Shown here: positions 6,793 to 10,672 of the stretch, in pieces
Numbering within the stretch: position 1 is the stretch's first letter
Layout of the letters: each line of letters opens with the position of its first letter
Assembly (NCBI GenBank): GCA_003024985.2
Contig: PXIH01S0048723.1
DNA length: 10,672 nucleotides
Strand: one strand, 5' to 3'
From: Euperipatoides rowelli
Lineage: Eukaryota > Onychophora > Udeonychophora > Euonychophora > Peripatopsidae
Notes under the pieces: model-generated
What the model was told of the DNA's origin: nothing
Seen by the model: the letters and a program-made list of their open reading frames with translations, nothing else
Database searches by the model: none
Made by a program: the position numbers and the translations under genes

Positions 6793-7517
6793 TAGGCTTG
6801 TCCAACCTGTGTATGGTTATGAATGCGGCACAACACAAAATCATAAACTTATTTAAAACCTTATGAAGTTTTTTTGCAATTATAATTGTAAACAGTTTGG
6901 CCAGAAGAAACTATTAAAATTAAATAATAAAATAAAGATCAAGTGGACTTTGTTACAATGTCATGTAAAATAAATTGTCAAAAAGAATTCAAGTGTGCAT
7001 TCTGTACTAGGAATAGCACTGCTGTGCACCATACGCTCTCACTATTTATACGCTTATGTGGCTTCAGTTTCATGGCAGAGTGCGGCTTTCAGTGTATTTT
7101 CTTCCAGGCACAGACAGTTAAATTGACACCATCAGACATTACGTGTGTGACTTGGCGAGTAAAACGCAGCAATATCAATAATATTTCAACCTATCTTTGT
7201 AAAGGATAGGAATTTATTTTAATTTAGAAGACATATAAGTACTGTATTCTTATTTGATTATTAACCTTGCTTTCTATTTTCTATATTAGTGATCACAAAT
7301 TTGTGACCTGCTCGATGATTTTAAAAGACCCTCCGAATGGAGCGGTTAGGATTATTATGTGATGACTTTTTTTTTTGCTTATCTGTTTTGGTGGATATCA
7401 TGAAAATTATGCACATACCTTTTTTTTTGCTCATCAGCTGTTGATAGTGTTAGTGTATTTTATGTATGGCCCAAGACAAATCTCCTTCTAATGAAGCCAA
7501 AAGATTAGACATCCCTG
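6793..7517. mobile_element. hAT-Charlie-like element with MER30-like ends (725 bp)
   Basis: The left end reads TAGGCTTGTCCAACC, followed by GAATGCGGC, CAACACAAA, TAAACTT, TTAAAAC and TTATGA before a T run. The right end reads TTTTTTTGCTCATCAGC, TAGTGTTAGTGTATTTTATG, TGGCCCAAGACAA, then GAAGCCAAAAGATTAGACAT and CCCTG. From memory, this order of blocks is that of human MER30, a short hAT-Charlie repeat. The ends form a weak inverted repeat (10 of 15 bases). The expected 8-bp duplication is not recognisable (TTTTAAAT against ACACAAAA). About 480 bp in the middle (roughly 6890-7370) has no counterpart in the short human repeat that I recall and may derive from a longer parent or a later insertion. 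The frame at 6943-7209 shows no transposase motif. Confidence 0.75.
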
Positions 7518-8095
7518 ACACAAAATTATCACTAAAATCATTTGCCAATCCTGTGGAGATGATTGAATTGGGGCAATTTACCCAAAGATGAGTTATACAG
7601 GTTCCATCAATATTCGTTACTCAGCTGTGGTTAGTAATCATTTGAACAAATTAGAACTAATCTAGCAGAGTCAATAGTTCATTAATATTAAAGTCTCCAG
7701 TAACATTAGAGCTGAGGACAAAGAGTCAATAATTTCCAGTTACGAATGAAACTCTACTAGGAATTGGTTAAGACTGGTGTTTGGAGAATGATATATAAGA
7801 CCCAATAATATAATCCTACCTTATCTCTTGAAAGATTGTGATCCACAAGCTCTCAAAAAAAAAAGAATGATTAAAGGATTTCAATTACTTTATTGTTGAG
7901 TTTTCCAGGTAAAACAATAAGCCACAACCCTTGGTGTTGGAAATTCTATGCTTCCTCATAACAATAGAGTCATGAAGTATGTTGTTGTTTAACCAAATTT
8001 CCATTGTGCAAGAAACAATGGGACATAATTCAATAAAGTGTTAAATCTCCTCATATTTGAGACCTAAGCTTCTTACATTTGCACAACATAGACTT
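7518..8095 (-). pseudogene. LINE AP-endonuclease domain, decayed
   Basis: Several frames together give the endonuclease landmarks in order on the minus strand. CANVRSLGLKYEEI starts near 8085. MEIWLNNNILHDSIV is near 8005, corresponding to the T/S-E-T/S-W-L-N catalytic glutamate motif. GCGLLFYLENST is near 7930, ILLGLIYHSPNTSLNQFL near 7812, and NVTGDFNINELLTLLD near 7710, containing the catalytic GDFN. THLWVN (the usual D-H-I-F-T-N step) is near 7590, and DFSDNFVS, in place of the terminal SDH motif, ends at about 7520. SDH has become SDN, so a catalytic histidine is lost. In a living element this domain nicks target DNA to prime reverse transcription. The MER30-like hAT interrupts the end of the domain at 7517. 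Confidence 0.8.
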
Positions 8096-8100
8096 AATAA

Positions 8101-8661
8101 TGTTCATACTATATAAATTAATAAGAATAAGAGCTAATAAACTAATATAGTTATGAACTATTATGTGGAATATTGTGAATCAATTTGGGATTCATCTTTA
8201 ACAATGGGTCAAAGCCTAGCACTGTAGTCAGTATAAAAAGAGAACTTCGAATTGTAATGAACAAGTAATATAATGGATAATCTCAAACTCTTTACCTGTT
8301 GGGCTTAATCTCCTTAGAAATGGAAAAATTAAGTTTATAAATACTTTCACAATTAACCTTTTAATGTGCTTTAAATTATTTGTGACTGGAAAACAAGGAA
8401 CATCATTTAGTAGGATAACAAGAAATGTCAATTAATATAGTTTACCTTTTACTAGAATGAGTCAATTTTTCACTTCATCAATCATTATATCATTAAACAA
8501 TTAAATAATCAAATATTCGTAATGCAAGACTTGTTGATTCTGATTCCCATCTTTAACATTCAGTACATTAAATTCACTCATCATCTTGAAAACTTTTCTA
8601 GATTATTTATCACCATTTGTAAAATATTATTTTTTAGTGAATTATAAGCTAATGTCTCTTT
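8101..8661. other. Unassigned stretch 5' of the minus-strand LINE
   Basis: This lies upstream of the endonuclease relative to the LINE. A 67-residue minus-strand frame at 8431-8228 is open but has no recognisable ORF1, zinc-knuckle or coiled-coil pattern. The stretch could be LINE 5' UTR, a decayed ORF1, or flanking host DNA. I see no RNA gene or transposon terminus. Confidence 0.35.
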
Positions 8662-9310
8662 GGTTTTGTATCACTTTAATTCTAGACTATTCCATTTTCA
8701 AAAGAATAGAGAAACATTAATTTAACCTTATTAAATTCTTCCCAGGTTTCATACCACTTTTATTCTAGACTATTTCATTTTTGGAAGAGAGATAAGCATC
8801 AATTTTAACCTTATTAAATTCTTCCTGGTTTTGTATCACTTTTATTCAAGTCTATTCTATTTTCTATATAGGGAAGGAGCATCATTTTAACCTTAATAAA
8901 TTCTTCTTGATTTTATACAACAATTATTCTAGAATATTCCATTTTTGAAAGAGGGTAGAAACATAAATTTTAACCTTATTAAATTCTTCCTGGTTTCGTA
9001 TCACTTTATTTTAGACTGTTCCATTTTTGAAAGAGGGGAGACATATCAATTTTAACCTTATTAATTTCTTCCTTGTTTTGTATCAATTTTATTTAAGCCT
9101 TTTTCATTTTCTAAAGAGGGAGGAAGCATCATTTTAACCTTATTAAATTCTTCTTGGTTTTGTACAATTATTCTAGAATATTCCATTTTTTAAAGAGGGG
9201 AGAAGATTAAATTTAACCTTATTAAATTCTTCCTGGGTTTCGGACCACTTTTATACTAGACTATTCCATTTTTAAAAGAGGGGAGTAGCATCAATTTTAA
9301 CCTTATTAAA
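8662..9310. repeat. Minisatellite: about eight 80-83-bp units with three-unit periodicity
   Basis: Units start at 8662, 8745, 8827, 8909, 8992, 9074, 9156 and 9236; the last ends near 9310. Each has GGTTTYGTATCA-CTTTTATT, CTAGACTATTCCATTTTT, AAAGAGGGGAG and a strongly kept tail TTTTAACCTTATTAAATTCT. Variants recur every third unit. Units 3 and 6 share AAG-CTATT-TATTTTCTA and GGAAGCATCATTTTAACC, units 4 and 7 share ACAATTATTCTAGAATATTC, and units 2, 5 and 8 share GGTTTC-TA/GA-CACTTT. This suggests amplification of a trimer of about 246 bp. The array is not coding. It sits just 5' of the minus-strand LINE; any link to it is unproven. Confidence 0.93.
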
Positions 9311-10127
9311 TATTTTTAGTATATTTGGTCATTTAAATATAGAATTCAAAATGTTCAAGCTTTTAAAACTAAATTCATATTAATAAAGAATTAAAAAAAT
9401 AAAAAGTTTTTTTCCTTATTATTATTAGTGGTAGTAAAATTTAATTATTTTGTTGCTCATAATTCGTGATAGTTAAGTTTCAACATTTTGAAGCACTTCT
9501 CATACTCGAGCTTTTCATATGTGTATCTTTGTTACCGTACTTCATAAATTACTTAATTTTTAATTTTAGATATTTTGGTGAGACTCATTTGCTCAGGATA
9601 ATTTTCTGATTCATACAAACCCTGAAAAAAAACATCGCAATTTTTTGTTCCTGCCGGAGACCATTCCTCAAACTCCCAGCAAACATATATCCTGTGTCCC
9701 CATTGTCTTACTCATTGCCTCACAACTACGGCACCATTATAAATCCTATACTTGAATTATTTTATAAGTTTGTATATTATAAATATTTCAATAAACCAAT
9801 AATAATAATTGCAAATAACTATTCAATACAAAGAATAGCATGCAGATCAAATCATCAACTCAGAAAAAGAAATCTCATGAATATAAATCAATTTTTTTTA
9901 ACTTTAAAATATTAGAATGTCATACTAATGATTATTTTAAGTAACTTAGGTGAAATTTGATTTAAAATTAAATTAGATTTATTGCTATTGATTGATAAAT
10001 AAACAAAAAGTAGTCATTTTCAGCTTAGTAAAACATTTGAAGTGATTACTATGATATTTCATACATTAGTTTGTATTGCACTTGACATAAACATATGATT
10101 ATATTGCACATTTGAAGAATGGGGACA

Positions 10128-10150
10128 ACGTAATCATTATGTGATTACGT
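10128..10150. repeat. Perfect 9-bp inverted repeat
   Basis: ACGTAATCA (10128-10136) and TGATTACGT (10142-10150) are exact reverse complements with a 5-bp spacer. The half-site carries TAAT and TGATT, as homeodomain or bZIP-type sites can, but no factor can be named from this alone. Confidence 0.6.
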
Positions 10151-10536
10151 CCAGACTTTAGTTTAGCTTGTACAGTCTTGATATACCCTCTGTGATTAAA
10201 GTAAAAGTGATCTTATGCTTTGGCATCCATTTTTATTTCATTTCCATAATTTTGATTTGATGACATTATTATGAATATAATCGTTTAATTATGAATAATT
10301 TTTCATTCGATGTTTATTTGAAGGTATGCATATTAATAGGGAAAAAATGAAATTGACATTTTATAGGTTTTTATGTATTCGGTCTAGAGGTTGTCTGATA
10401 GTATTTTAGAATGTTTAATTTAATGTTGATTATATCTTTTTTAATATAATTATTGAATTATAAGATTATGACCCTGTCTGTAATATTGATTGAATTGCTT
10501 TATCTTCATTCTTCCAATATAATATTTTTATTAAAA

Positions 10537-10559
10537 AATTTCATTTTTAAAATGAAATT
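10537..10559. repeat. Perfect 11-bp inverted repeat with a 1-bp centre
   Basis: AATTTCATTTT and AAAATGAAATT flank a single T. In such AT-rich DNA this may be chance; a hairpin or a transposon centre are alternatives. Confidence 0.5.
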
Positions 10560-10650
10560 AAAAAAGCAGACTATATTAAATAAATATTCAATATAAATGA
10601 AATCTTTTTTTGGCGAATAATTTGAATAACTTTTTTTTTAATTTCATGTT

Positions 10651-10670
10651 AAATCAATTTTTGCTTACAG
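10651..10670 (+). other. Possible 3' splice site at the window end
   Basis: The sequence CAATTTTTGCTTACAG followed by CA has a pyrimidine-rich tract and a terminal CAG, as in metazoan acceptors. An exon could begin at 10671, which would make much of the window intron. Only two bases follow, so no coding evidence is available. Confidence 0.25.
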
Positions 10671-10672
10671 CA

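Larger units (their letters stand above)
4420..8100 (-). mobile_element. Degenerate LINE (CR1/L2/Jockey-like) with nested hAT insertions
   Basis: Reading the minus strand from about 8095 to 4420, the order is AP-endonuclease, linker, reverse transcriptase, as in ORF2 of CR1-, L2- and Jockey-type non-LTR retrotransposons. The protein is broken by many stops and frameshifts and by three hAT elements (6793-7517, 5607-6108, 4473-4902). Removing these gives a readable succession of motifs, which shows one original element. The portion after the YADD box is almost wholly missing; the match stops near 4420, where the plus-strand LINE's 3' region begins. An ORF1 is not recognised upstream of 8100. 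It is not functional. Clade is uncertain from motifs alone. Confidence 0.85.
9311..10672. other. AT-rich stretch without a recognised gene
   Basis: No gene or transposon family is recognised. A locally less AT-rich patch at about 9644-9740 stands out (CCTGCCGGAGACC, CTGTGTCCCCATTGTC), but its best frame (9694-9915) runs mostly through AT-rich DNA and has no domain. Two small palindromes are listed separately, and the last bases resemble a splice acceptor. Confidence 0.45.

Noticed and set aside
6943-7209. 88-residue plus-strand frame with several cysteines
   Set aside because: It is the longest frame inside the MER30-like element, but shows no BED finger, DDE or dimerisation motif and begins mid-element. 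Cysteine spacing does not fit a known finger.
8228-8431. LINE ORF1
   Set aside because: The frame is on the right strand and side, but no zinc knuckle, coiled coil, RRM or esterase motif is visible.
8662-9310. CRISPR-like array
   Set aside because: The repeats are contiguous and diverged, without unique spacers, and the surroundings are eukaryotic.
9694-9915. 73-residue plus-strand frame
   Set aside because: Apart from the first 25 residues it is Asn/Ile/Tyr/Lys-rich translation of AT-rich DNA; no domain or start context supports it.

Overview
The window looks like intergenic or intronic DNA from an AT-rich invertebrate animal. I cannot name the species; an arthropod is plausible. Signs of a metazoan genome are a degenerate LINE with endonuclease and reverse transcriptase domains, a tRNA-derived SINE, hAT and piggyBac-type non-autonomous DNA transposons, foldback repeats and a short minisatellite. 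No bacterial-style gene, operon, rRNA or functional tRNA is visible. No intact host protein-coding gene is supported. The short open frames are chance frames or fragments of dead transposons.

Layout. Bases 1-142 hold two abutting transposon ends. Bases 212-1360 form a compound repeat: an inverted repeat (321-1275) lies between two directly repeated blocks (212-320 and 1277-1360), and a tRNA-headed SINE (883-1221, minus) has inserted into its right arm. The uninterrupted left arm serves as the empty-site control. Bases 1361-2190 are AT-rich with little content. Bases 2192-2781 are a second foldback that encloses a smaller MITE (2329-2581) with a likely target duplication. Bases 2795-3350 are the decayed C-terminal end of a plus-strand LINE protein. 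Its probable 3' UTR runs to about 4380 and is interrupted by a 770-bp piggyBac-like element (3388-4157, TTAA on both sides).

From about 8095 down to about 4420, on the minus strand, lies a second, larger LINE: AP-endonuclease, linker, reverse transcriptase. It is broken by three hAT insertions: 6793-7517, 5607-6108 and 4473-4902. The last two belong to one family and have perfect 8-bp target-site duplications (TCTTAGAC and TCCTAGAT). The 6793-7517 element is the most striking: as far as I can recall, its two ends resemble the primate hAT-Charlie repeat MER30. That would suggest horizontal transfer of a hAT lineage between invertebrates and vertebrates.

Upstream of the minus-strand LINE, 8662-9310 is a tandem array of about eight 80-83-bp units with a visible three-unit higher-order pattern. 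The rest (9311-10672) is AT-rich and unassigned, with two clean small palindromes and a good splice-acceptor-like sequence at the very end.

The features do not form a pathway. They record successive insertions: LINEs first, DNA transposons and a SINE later. All calls rest on reading by eye; no database was searched.
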